Of a DNA stretch of 6,997 bases, positions 1 through 6,081 are shown in pieces. The position numbers and the translations under genes were made by a program. Below the pieces are notes generated by a model. The model worked only from the letters and a program-made list of their open reading frames with translations, ran no database searches and was not told the DNA's origin. The stretch is from an uncultured Actinomycetes bacterium (GTDB lineage Bacteria > Actinomycetota > Actinomycetes > Nanopelagicales > Nanopelagicaceae): contig CAIMBV010000229.1 in the NCBI GenBank assembly GCA_903839355.1, positions 1 to 6,997 of the forward strand. The letters run 5' to 3'. Within the stretch, counting starts at the first letter, position 1. Every line of letters begins with the position of its first letter.

Positions 1-113
1 AGATTATCCATCACATCTAGGTGTAATAAATCTGCGGTCGCAACTCTCTCTATTTCACTCTTGAGTTGGGAATAATCGGCATTAAGAATGCTGGGACAGA
101 TTCGAATGGCCAT
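1..113 (-). CDS. rpe: Ribulose-phosphate 3-epimerase, N-terminal fragment (gene runs off the window)
   Basis: Only the first 37 codons are present, reading from ATG at 113 to the window edge. The peptide begins MAIRICPSILNADYSQL and ends LLHLDVMDN. This is the start of the Rpe TIM barrel: the PSIL(S/N)AD strand, then the H-x-D-V-M-D strand, where H31 and D33 correspond to a metal ligand and the metal-binding catalytic aspartate. The family interconverts D-ribulose 5-phosphate and D-xylulose 5-phosphate in the cytosolic pentose phosphate pathway. ATG fits because the conserved N-terminus starts at once. The gene lies 23 bases after the rsmB stop in the same direction, matching the actinobacterial rsmB-rpe order. 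No good Shine-Dalgarno is seen at normal spacing, but a -10-like hexamer sits six bases before the ATG. Identity is confident from a short but diagnostic stretch; nothing can be said about the missing remainder. Confidence 0.9.
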   Translation of the reverse strand, partial: MAIRICPSILNADYSQLKSEIERVATADLLHLDVMDN

Positions 114-119
114 GTACCT

Positions 120-125
120 ACTCTA
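120..125 (-). promoter_or_regulatory. Candidate -10 box for a leaderless rpe transcript
   Basis: On the minus strand this reads TAGAGT, followed by AGGTAC and then the rpe ATG. Six bases between a TANNNT box and the ATG would put the transcription start on the A of the start codon. A partial -35 match, CTGACT (4 of 6 to TTGACA), lies at 143-148 with a 17-base spacer, inside the end of rsmB. The alternative reading is that AGG, three bases from the ATG, is a poorly placed ribosome-binding site. This would let rpe be transcribed independently of the upstream genes. Confidence 0.45.
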
Positions 126-136
126 CCTAGAGGGCT

Positions 137-1489
137 TTACCTAGTCAGTAATGCCATAAACATTGAGTCAGAGTCATCAGTATCTGTCCATAGCTGCAAA
201 GACCCTTGGTCTGTGACAACGCGACTAGGGACGTTTTCCGGAAGAAATTCCTCAATATTAAGCAGTTTTAATTCAGGATTGCGATGGAGAATTTCAATGA
301 CCTGTGCCTTCGTTTCAAGTAGATGAGGCGAGCAGGTGACGTAAGCCAAGACTCCCCCAGGTTTCAAAAGTTTCAATCCTGAGGTTAGTAGCTCCTTTTG
401 AATTTGAACAAGTTCCTTGAGATCTTGAGGAGTACGACGCCAGCGAGCCTCAGGCCTGCGGCGCAGAGCACCCAATCCAGTGCAAGGTGCATCGATAATG
501 ATCCGGTCATAACTAATTCCAAGTCCAGGGAGTTCCTGACCAGAGTGAACGATTACATTTTCAGAGGGGATCACATGTGATACGAGTCGGGCACGATGCT
601 CACTTGGTTCGTTAGCGGTGAATTCATCATCGGGTCTTGTCTGGTGCAACTCCGTGAAGATCGCTGATGCCTTTCCACCAGGTCCAGCACACATATCCAG
701 CCACGACAAAGTTGTCGTCGTGTGTTTAGCGGTGTTGAGGAATATCTGAGAAACTAATTGTGATCCCCTATCTTGAACACCTGCTCTTCTCTCTCGCACT
801 GCCGTATACAGCCCAGGCATTTTTGAAGAGAGAACCCCATGCTCAGTCCATTCGAGAATTTCGCCACCTTCTGATAGCAGCTCTTGAGGTGTGCTTCTCC
901 CGGGCCATGCAATGAGGTGAGGCTTTACGGGTCGATTATTTGCCGCTAGTAAATCTTCTACTCGTTGCCAGTCGCGGAGTTGGTCATAAAAAGCTGCGAC
1001 CTCCCACTCTGGATGTGAATAGGTAAGCGCAAGCCTCTTCTTAACATCCGTGATCTTGGCGAGATCCTCTTCAAAGGAGAGATCTGCAGTGGACTTGCGC
1101 AGGATGGCATTCACGAAACTTGCTCTAGATTCACCAATCGTTGCCCTTGCGACCTCAACCGTCTCGCTAACCGCTGCATGGTCAGGAACGCGCATCTCTT
1201 TCACTTGATGAATTCCCATGCGCAAAATATCGATGATTCCAGGATCAACCTCTTCGAAAGGTCTATCTATGTGTCTCTTGATGAGCTCGTCATGCTTACC
1301 CTGCATTCGAAGCGTGCCGTAACCAAGCTCTGTCGCAAATGCTCGGTCTCGCTCCTCTAGTTTTGACTCTGCCAAAAGCTCCGGCAGACGTAGGTTCGCA
1401 TACGCACCTTGTCGATTAACTTGAGTAAGAAGATGAAAGACGAGTAAACGGGCTGGTTCTGCCTTTGGCTTCTTCCCAACATTAGCCAC
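137..1489 (-). CDS. rsmB: 16S rRNA (cytosine-5)-methyltransferase RsmB (Sun/Fmu family)
   Basis: This 450-residue protein is full length for RsmB, which uses S-adenosylmethionine to make m5C967 (E. coli numbering) in 16S rRNA during small-subunit assembly. Residues of about 10-135 form the NusB-like RNA-binding domain, with the FVNAILRK end of that fold at 125-132. The Rossmann methyltransferase follows: SAM-binding DMCAGPGGKA at 265-274, acidic loop ANEP at 292-295, motif IV DAPCTGLG at 333-340 and motif VI TCSPH at 385-389. C386 is the expected nucleophile that attacks the cytosine and C336 the cysteine that helps release the enzyme, so both catalytic residues are intact. The start is GTG at 1489, sharing one base with the fmt stop (TAGTG), with a strong AGGGGAG site upstream. 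Translation is therefore probably coupled to fmt. The 450-residue length and both domains argue against a simpler NOL1/NOP2-type relative. Confidence 0.95.
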   Translation of the reverse strand: MANVGKKPKAEPARLLVFHLLTQVNRQGAYANLRLPELLAESKLEERDRAFATELGYGTLRMQGKHDELIKRHIDRPFEEVDPGIIDILRMGIHQVKEMRVPDHAAVSETVEVARATIGESRASFVNAILRKSTADLSFEEDLAKITDVKKRLALTYSHPEWEVAAFYDQLRDWQRVEDLLAANNRPVKPHLIAWPGRSTPQELLSEGGEILEWTEHGVLSSKMPGLYTAVRERRAGVQDRGSQLVSQIFLNTAKHTTTTLSWLDMCAGPGGKASAIFTELHQTRPDDEFTANEPSEHRARLVSHVIPSENVIVHSGQELPGLGISYDRIIIDAPCTGLGALRRRPEARWRRTPQDLKELVQIQKELLTSGLKLLKPGGVLAYVTCSPHLLETKAQVIEILHRNPELKLLNIEEFLPENVPSRVVTDQGSLQLWTDTDDSDSMFMALLTR

Positions 1490-2409
1490 TATTCGAAGCT
1501 CTCCCCTGTAGCGAGTCGTGCTCCCCGCGCAAAGTCAGCACCCGACATACGCTTCTTGCCAGCAGGGGTAAGTTCGGCGATCTCTAGAACGCTATCCGAG
1601 CATCGGACCAATAGAGCGCCATCCACTAGCGTAATTTCACCAGGTTTCTTCAATGTATTAGCGAGAAGGGACTCATGAACTTTGTGAATCGCAACTCTCT
1701 CTGAACGAAATGTGGTCCATGTACCCGGACGGTCATCAAGCGCCCTGATCTGACGGAGTATCGCATCTGCTCCTGTGGACCAATCAATCTTTGCCATCTC
1801 TTTGGAGATCTTTGGCGCGAGGGTCACTCCTGCCGCGGGCTGTGGTTTTGGCTTAACTCCCTTGCGAATATCAGCCACCACGTCCATGATGCGGGAGGCA
1901 GCCAAGATACTCATACGCTCTAACAAGTCAGTTGTGGTATCCGAAGCGGCGATCTCAACCTCTTCTTGGTAGTAGATAGGACCAGTATCCATCCCCTTGT
2001 CTAACTTAAATATCGAGATCCCAGTAGTTGCGTCACCCTCGAGCAGGGCCCATTGGACTGGAGCGGCACCGCGCCAACGAGGAAGTAACGAGAAGTGCAC
2101 GTTGAGCCATCCAAACCTGGGTCCATGGAGAACTTCGACCGGGATCAATTTTCCATAAGAGGCTGTAATGATGAGCTGGGGTTGCACTGCCAAAAGATGT
2201 TGATTGAGGGTCGGGGTGTCAAAGGGTTTAGCAACTATGAAACCTTGCTCTTCACTCCATTTGGCTAGTGGCGTTGGCGTTTCAATTTGGCCGCGTCCAG
2301 ATTTTCTATCAGGGGTAGAAATGACAGAGGCCAAGGTATGTTCCGAGGCGAGAATTGCTTCGATAATGGGTACAGCTATTAAGGAAGAGGATGCTACAGA
2401 TATCTGCAA
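1489..2409 (-). CDS. fmt: Methionyl-tRNA formyltransferase
   Basis: Fmt transfers a formyl group from 10-formyltetrahydrofolate to methionyl-tRNA(fMet), producing the initiator tRNA in the cytosol. The 306 residues match the usual length of roughly 310. The catalytic domain shows N103 and H105 followed by SLLPRWRGAAP at 107-117, and D141 in KGMDTGP, so the Asn-His-Asp active-site set is complete. The C-terminal OB-like domain holds the RALDDRPGTW stretch (222-231) and the TPAGKKRMSGADFARGAR tail typical of the family. The start is TTG at 2409: the conserved first strand of the family begins at residue 1 (MQISVASSS), and no better start is available. AGG lies five bases before it, overlapping the def stop. 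The usual GTPEF of the first loop is SSSLI here. The gene begins six bases after def, its functional partner, and ends one base into rsmB. Confidence 0.96.
   Translation of the reverse strand: MQISVASSSLIAVPIIEAILASEHTLASVISTPDRKSGRGQIETPTPLAKWSEEQGFIVAKPFDTPTLNQHLLAVQPQLIITASYGKLIPVEVLHGPRFGWLNVHFSLLPRWRGAAPVQWALLEGDATTGISIFKLDKGMDTGPIYYQEEVEIAASDTTTDLLERMSILAASRIMDVVADIRKGVKPKPQPAAGVTLAPKISKEMAKIDWSTGADAILRQIRALDDRPGTWTTFRSERVAIHKVHESLLANTLKKPGEITLVDGALLVRCSDSVLEIAELTPAGKKRMSGADFARGARLATGESFE
1501..1507 (-). promoter_or_regulatory. Ribosome-binding site of rsmB
   Basis: The minus strand reads AGGGGAG, the strongest Shine-Dalgarno-like sequence before any start in the window. It lies inside the last codons of fmt, 11 bases before the GTG start of rsmB (9 if the following AG is counted). 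It supports the GTG at 1489 as the true start despite the one-base overlap with the fmt stop codon. Confidence 0.7.
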
Positions 2410-2414
2410 GGGAA

Positions 2415-2418
2415 CCTA
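2415..2418 (-). promoter_or_regulatory. Probable ribosome-binding site of fmt overlapping the def stop
   Basis: The minus strand reads TAGG. The TAG is the def stop codon and AGG lies five bases before the TTG start of fmt. It is weak, but the position is right, and it suggests fmt is translated by ribosomes finishing def. Confidence 0.4.
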
Positions 2419-2976
2419 TATTCCTAGGCCGCGCGTTGCATGTGGCGAAACTTTTATTACCGGTTCGCGACCATGCGCTACCGCTGAGCCGAACCAGTCG
2501 CTCTCTCTGATCTCTTTCATAGCGAGTTTGCGAGATTCTCCAGGCATACGATCTATAAACAAGATCCCATCAAGGTGATCGGTCTCATGTTGAATCGCGC
2601 GCGCTAAATATTCAGAACCTTCGATAACTACTGGCTCACCGTGCATATTCATTCCACGCGCCACCACCCTGAGAGCCCGAGGGGTGTCATAGTAGATATC
2701 GGGAAAAGATAGGCAGCCTTCTTGACCATCCTGCATCTCTTCGCTCAACGAGAGCGAAGGATTGATTAAATGACCGATCTCATCATCTACATCCCAGACA
2801 AATACACGAAGTGGAACGCCAATCTGGGGTGCAGCAAGTCCAGCTCCGGGAGCGTCTTTCATAGTGTCGGTCAGGTCTTTAACTAACTTGCGGAGTTCTT
2901 TATCGAAGACTTCAACGGGAGCCGCTGGAGTCGTCAGAACAGGGTCGCCGAAGAGGCGAATGGGCTGTATTGACAT
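2416..2976 (-). CDS. def: Peptide deformylase
   Basis: Def hydrolyses the N-formyl group from the first methionine of nascent proteins at the ribosome exit. All three family motifs are present in the 186 residues: GAGLAAPQIG at 44-53 (Q51 in the active site), EGCLSFP at 86-92 (C88, metal ligand), and QHETDHLDG at 129-137 (H130 and H134 ligands, E131 catalytic). The enzyme should therefore be active. EGCLS rather than EACLS points to the type 1 class. About 45 residues follow the last motif, ending in a polar tail (from about 163) with no motif I recognise. The ATG at 2976 gives the usual MSIQPIRLFGDPVL start. The gene sits 24 bases after priA and six bases before fmt, the same pairing as def-fmt in many bacteria. 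No Shine-Dalgarno is visible; a candidate leaderless -10 box precedes the start. Confidence 0.97.
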   Translation of the reverse strand: MSIQPIRLFGDPVLTTPAAPVEVFDKELRKLVKDLTDTMKDAPGAGLAAPQIGVPLRVFVWDVDDEIGHLINPSLSLSEEMQDGQEGCLSFPDIYYDTPRALRVVARGMNMHGEPVVIEGSEYLARAIQHETDHLDGILFIDRMPGESRKLAMKEIRESDWFGSAVAHGREPVIKVSPHATRGLGI

Positions 2977-2982
2977 GCGTTT

Positions 2983-2988
2983 AGTCTA
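2983..2988 (-). promoter_or_regulatory. Candidate -10 box for a leaderless def transcript
   Basis: The minus strand reads TAGACT, then AAACGC, then the def ATG, so transcription would begin on the ATG itself. The priA-def gap is one of only two gaps above 20 bases and contains no GGAGG-like site. The best -35 candidate is TTGAAT at 3004-3009 (4 of 6), with a short 15-base spacer, so the upstream element is weak. This would give def and fmt a promoter of their own inside the cluster. Confidence 0.5.
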
Positions 2989-3000
2989 CTAGGCGTCAAC

Positions 3001-4881
3001 TCAATTCAAAGAATAGGGGTTGATCTGATAGGTCAAAAGAGGTTCTTTACGCAGACTTTGTACCCGATTTACTTGTGTCAAAAGATGAACCAGCTTTTCT
3101 CTCTCCGCAGCCGGCGCCTTCAGAAGCAGAGTCTTCTTCTTATTTCGCAGGAATGGTCCGATCATCTGCACGATAGGTATCTCATTAAAAACATTGCTCA
3201 ACGATTCGATGGAATCTCCAGAGACGAGGATTGAAACGAAGCGTGGAGGTAATTGCACGGAGTCTCGCTCTTCAATCTCTCGTTGGACTGCAAGAAGGGA
3301 GTTCCCTCGCAAGATACTTTGCAAGAAAGAGTCACTCGGTAGAAGTGAGAGATAAACGCTTCCACCCGGAGCCAAGAAACTCAGGTTTCTGAGGATATGT
3401 AACCGCAACTCCTCCTTTGCTCTCAAGGTCGTCCTCATTAACTGAACTTCTAAATCCAGAAAGATCTGGGATGAGTAGTAGCCTCGAGGTTCGACCCCAG
3501 GTGTACTTATCACTAGATGGTTCCCAGGCGGCAAAGTCGAGACTGCGTTACCAGAACTTGAAGTGATTACGGGATGGCGCGGGAAGGCGCGCCCGAACTC
3601 CTCTGCATATCGATGGATTCCAGTACTAACAACTCGAGGCTTACTCTCATGGCACCAGGAGCATTTCCACTCAATCTGCTCCAGAGTGCACGTTGCACAG
3701 CGCGGGTTCTTTCCCTTTGCAGGCAGAAAGAGCTTGCCGCCACAAGAGCATAAGGCGATATTGCGACACTTTTGACACGAGAATGCTGTTACATATCCGG
3801 TACCGAGAACACTTATAAGTACCGAGCCTTCGCTCAATCCCTTTTGGATTAATGGAAAGAAGTTTCTCTCTCGTTCCGTCGACTCAGTGGAAAATTTTGG
3901 AGGAGTTGGCTGCGGGAATCGGTAGAGAGGTATCTCTTTTCGATCGACGCGATCGGCTAATTCCGTACTGATACTAGGGCTTATATAAACAACAGAGTTC
4001 GCTCCTTCGCGCAACTGAACCAACTCTCGCGTATTCCAGGTTGGCGCTTTACGCTCAAAATGTGACTCATCAGAATCATCTACAAGAATGATCGAACCAT
4101 TGAATACAAGTGGCATGAGTGCCGAACTTCGAGTTCCTAGAATCAATCCGTTCTCAGCCGAGCGAGCTTGTAGGTAATGCGAATATCGCTCGCTCTTTGG
4201 ATCGCCAGAGCGAATGACGATGACTTCCCTTCCTATCTCTTTTAGTTGACCTTCAAAGAGATTAAGTTCTCGCTCATTCGGAACGAGGAGCAAGACCGGG
4301 CCTATTCGTTCAAGTTCCAAGGCTACTTTTATGGCGACATCCCAATACGGAGTAGATATAGGTACTTCTACTACGCACTTGAGAAGTGGGGTGTTTAGTA
4401 AAAACTCACGAAGTGATTGAGGAAGATTTGTCGACCCGGGAGGTGTGATTGATGAGACCTCAGCACTTTTAGGCTTGCGCTCCCCCTGCCGCGAGAACGG
4501 TGGAACGGTGCTGCGGATGAAATCCCATTCCGAAGCACCATACAGGAGCGAGGCAGCACCAATGAGCGAGAGCTGCTGTTCAAGAAGATATGGCTCTTGC
4601 GAGAGAACTTTTCTTATCTGCTTAAGTTGTCCCGCTGACTCTGGTTTAGGTGAGCGAGCAAGAACTATTCCCTGAGTGAGGTTATGTCCGAATTCAACTT
4701 CAACTAAAGAGCCCACTTGAGTGAAGTTACTTAGCTCTTCCGGAAGAGCGTATTCGTAAACTCGATCGAGATGCGGAACTTGATGATCGACGAGAACTCG
4801 TACGAATGGGCTCTCACTCGCCATAACTCGAGTAAGAGGCGCGCTCTGCGCTTTAAGTTTGAGTGGCTTTAACTCAGCCAC
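3001..4881 (-). CDS. priA: PriA-like primosomal protein N' lacking helicase motifs
   Basis: PriA reloads the replicative helicase at stalled forks. In this 626-residue protein the N-terminal DNA 3'-end-binding region is recognisable (VPHLDRVYEY at 35-44, then a GSLVEVEFG strand at 57-65). The winged-helix region ends with the STVPPF segment around 124-129. The zinc-binding module is intact, with eight cysteines as C369/C372, C378/C380, C395/C398 and C407/C410, and LPPRF at 544-548 marks the C-terminal domain. The ATPase has decayed: where the GxTGSGKT loop should be (about 170-180) the sequence is VVEVPISTPYW, and the DEEH box is VDDSDESH (267-274). GTRSSALMPL at 249-258 survives. Actinobacterial PriA proteins are known for having no detectable helicase motifs, so this is probably a structural or loading factor. 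The start is GTG at 4881, six bases after the metK stop, with AAGG ten bases upstream; an in-frame ATG at 4824 is a less likely alternative. Confidence 0.88.
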   Translation of the reverse strand: MAELKPLKLKAQSAPLTRVMASESPFVRVLVDHQVPHLDRVYEYALPEELSNFTQVGSLVEVEFGHNLTQGIVLARSPKPESAGQLKQIRKVLSQEPYLLEQQLSLIGAASLLYGASEWDFIRSTVPPFSRQGERKPKSAEVSSITPPGSTNLPQSLREFLLNTPLLKCVVEVPISTPYWDVAIKVALELERIGPVLLLVPNERELNLFEGQLKEIGREVIVIRSGDPKSERYSHYLQARSAENGLILGTRSSALMPLVFNGSIILVDDSDESHFERKAPTWNTRELVQLREGANSVVYISPSISTELADRVDRKEIPLYRFPQPTPPKFSTESTERERNFFPLIQKGLSEGSVLISVLGTGYVTAFSCQKCRNIALCSCGGKLFLPAKGKNPRCATCTLEQIEWKCSWCHESKPRVVSTGIHRYAEEFGRAFPRHPVITSSSGNAVSTLPPGNHLVISTPGVEPRGYYSSQIFLDLEVQLMRTTLRAKEELRLHILRNLSFLAPGGSVYLSLLPSDSFLQSILRGNSLLAVQREIEERDSVQLPPRFVSILVSGDSIESLSNVFNEIPIVQMIGPFLRNKKKTLLLKAPAAEREKLVHLLTQVNRVQSLRKEPLLTYQINPYSLN

Positions 4882-4887
4882 GACAAA

Positions 4888-6081
4888 CTAGCCTTGTACT
4901 GCCTTCTGCAGAAGTGCACTTCGATCACTCTTCTCCCATGAGAATTGTGGAAGTTCACGCCCAAAGTGACCGTAGCTCGCGGTCTTTTGGTAGATCGGAC
5001 GCAGAAGATCCAGATCGCGAATAATTGCAGCTGGACGTAGATCAAAGACCTGCTCGATCGCTGCCTCAATTTGAATAACCGGAACCTTTTCAGTTCCGAA
5101 ACATTCAACGAAGAGTCCAACAGGTTGCGCTTTTCCAATTGCATATGCCACTTGAACCTCACAACGTGAAGCCAATCCGGCGGCGACGACATTCTTGGCA
5201 ACCCAACGCATTGCATAAGCGGCTGAACGATCGACCTTTGAAGGATCTTTTCCAGAGAACGCTCCCCCACCGTGGCGAGCCATCCCGCCGTAGGTATCGA
5301 CAATGATCTTTCGACCGGTAAGGCCAGCATCTCCCATCGGACCACCTGTCACAAAGCGACCAGTTGGATTAATGAGAATCCGTACATTCGAGTGATCCAG
5401 TTCTAACTCCGCAAGAACAGGAGCGATAACCAACCTCTCCACATCTGGAGCCAACTGTGTTGTGAGATCAACATGAGCCGCATGTTGCGAAGAGATGACT
5501 ATCGTATTGAGAGCAACTGCGCGACTGCCGTCATACTCAATGGTGACTTGCGTCTTTCCATCAGGACGAAGGTAATCAAGTTCACCGCTCTTGCGCACGT
5601 GTGAGAGTTGCTGAGAAAGTTGGTGAGCTAATGAGATCGGCAGAGGCATGAGCTCGGCTGTGTCCTGACAGGCATAACCGAACATCAGTCCTTGATCGCC
5701 CGCGCCTTGCAAGTCGAGAGGATCTTGGGACGAGGAAACTCGGTTCTCCAACGCTGAATTAACACCTTGGGCAATATCGCTTGATTGTTGTCCGATGGAG
5801 AGCGAGACTCCGCAGGAATTTCCATCAAAGCCTTTATCTGATGAGTCATAACCGATTTCCAGAACCGTGTCTCTCACGATACTCATTACATCGGCGTAGC
5901 CCTTAGTTGTTACCTCACCAGCTACGTGCACTTGACCCGTAGTAATGAGTGTTTCTACAGCCACACGGCTCTTAATATCTTGGCTTAAGAGGGAGTCAAG
6001 AATTGCATCAGAGATCTGATCTGCAATCTTGTCGGGATGGCCCTCTGTAACGGACTCAGATGTGAAAAGGCGCTTAGTCAT
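4888..6081 (-). CDS. metK: S-adenosylmethionine synthase
   Basis: MetK condenses ATP and L-methionine into S-adenosylmethionine, releasing phosphate and diphosphate. It acts in the cytosol as a tetramer and supplies methyl groups, including for RsmB further along this cluster. The 397 residues match the family length. Visible motifs are [13 protein letters not shown] at 10-22 (H15 catalytic), the hexapeptide GAGDQG at 126-131, [19 protein letters not shown] at 240-258, and the glycine-rich GGGAFSGKD at 271-279 that binds the phosphates, followed by KVDRSAAYA at 282-290. The C-terminus FSWEKSD at 380-386 is typical. All expected catalytic segments are present and nothing looks damaged. The ATG at 6081 gives the standard [17 protein letters not shown] start and overlaps the end of coaBC by eight bases. 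A TANNNT hexamer lies six bases before the ATG, so metK may have its own promoter within coaBC. Confidence 0.98.
   Translation of the reverse strand: MTKRLFTSESVTEGHPDKIADQISDAILDSLLSQDIKSRVAVETLITTGQVHVAGEVTTKGYADVMSIVRDTVLEIGYDSSDKGFDGNSCGVSLSIGQQSSDIAQGVNSALENRVSSSQDPLDLQGAGDQGLMFGYACQDTAELMPLPISLAHQLSQQLSHVRKSGELDYLRPDGKTQVTIEYDGSRAVALNTIVISSQHAAHVDLTTQLAPDVERLVIAPVLAELELDHSNVRILINPTGRFVTGGPMGDAGLTGRKIIVDTYGGMARHGGGAFSGKDPSKVDRSAAYAMRWVAKNVVAAGLASRCEVQVAYAIGKAQPVGLFVECFGTEKVPVIQIEAAIEQVFDLRPAAIIRDLDLLRPIYQKTASYGHFGRELPQFSWEKSDRSALLQKAVQG
4892..4895 (-). promoter_or_regulatory. Possible ribosome-binding site of priA
   Basis: The minus strand reads AAGG inside the last codons of metK, ten bases before the GTG at 4881. 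It is short, but no comparable site precedes the in-frame ATG at 4824, so it mildly favours the GTG start. Confidence 0.35.

Noticed and set aside
1..12. DVMDN at the end of the Rpe fragment instead of the commoner DVMDG.
   Set aside because: As I recall, Streptomyces and related Rpe proteins also have DVMDN, so it is a normal actinobacterial variant and not an altered active site.
66..326. An 86-codon plus-strand frame over the rsmB-rpe junction.
   Set aside because: It overlaps two recognisable genes on the other strand and reads as low-meaning sequence; it also contradicts the clear Rpe N-terminus at 113.
2204..2578. A 124-codon plus-strand open frame antisense to the def-fmt junction.
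   Set aside because: Both genes beneath it are intact and strongly conserved, the product resembles nothing I know, and no ribosome-binding site or promoter stands out. It is a shadow frame.
2983..2999. TTGACG in the priA-def gap, which looks like a -35 box.
   Set aside because: It lies only five bases from the TAGACT hexamer, too close to act as the -35 partner, and no second TANNNT lies 16-18 bases downstream of it outside def coding sequence that I could support.
1412..3087. The same eight-residue peptide, HLLTQVNR, occurs near the start of RsmB (1412-1435) and near the end of PriA (3064-3087).
   Set aside because: The DNA differs at four synonymous third positions plus one first-position leucine change (CTT versus TTG), the flanks do not match, and the two sites lie in unrelated folds. 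Coincidence is more likely than gene conversion or a repeat.
4869..5345. A 158-codon open frame on the minus strand inside metK.
   Set aside because: It is in a different frame of the same strand within a fully conserved metK, has no recognisable domain, and is explained by the codon composition of metK.
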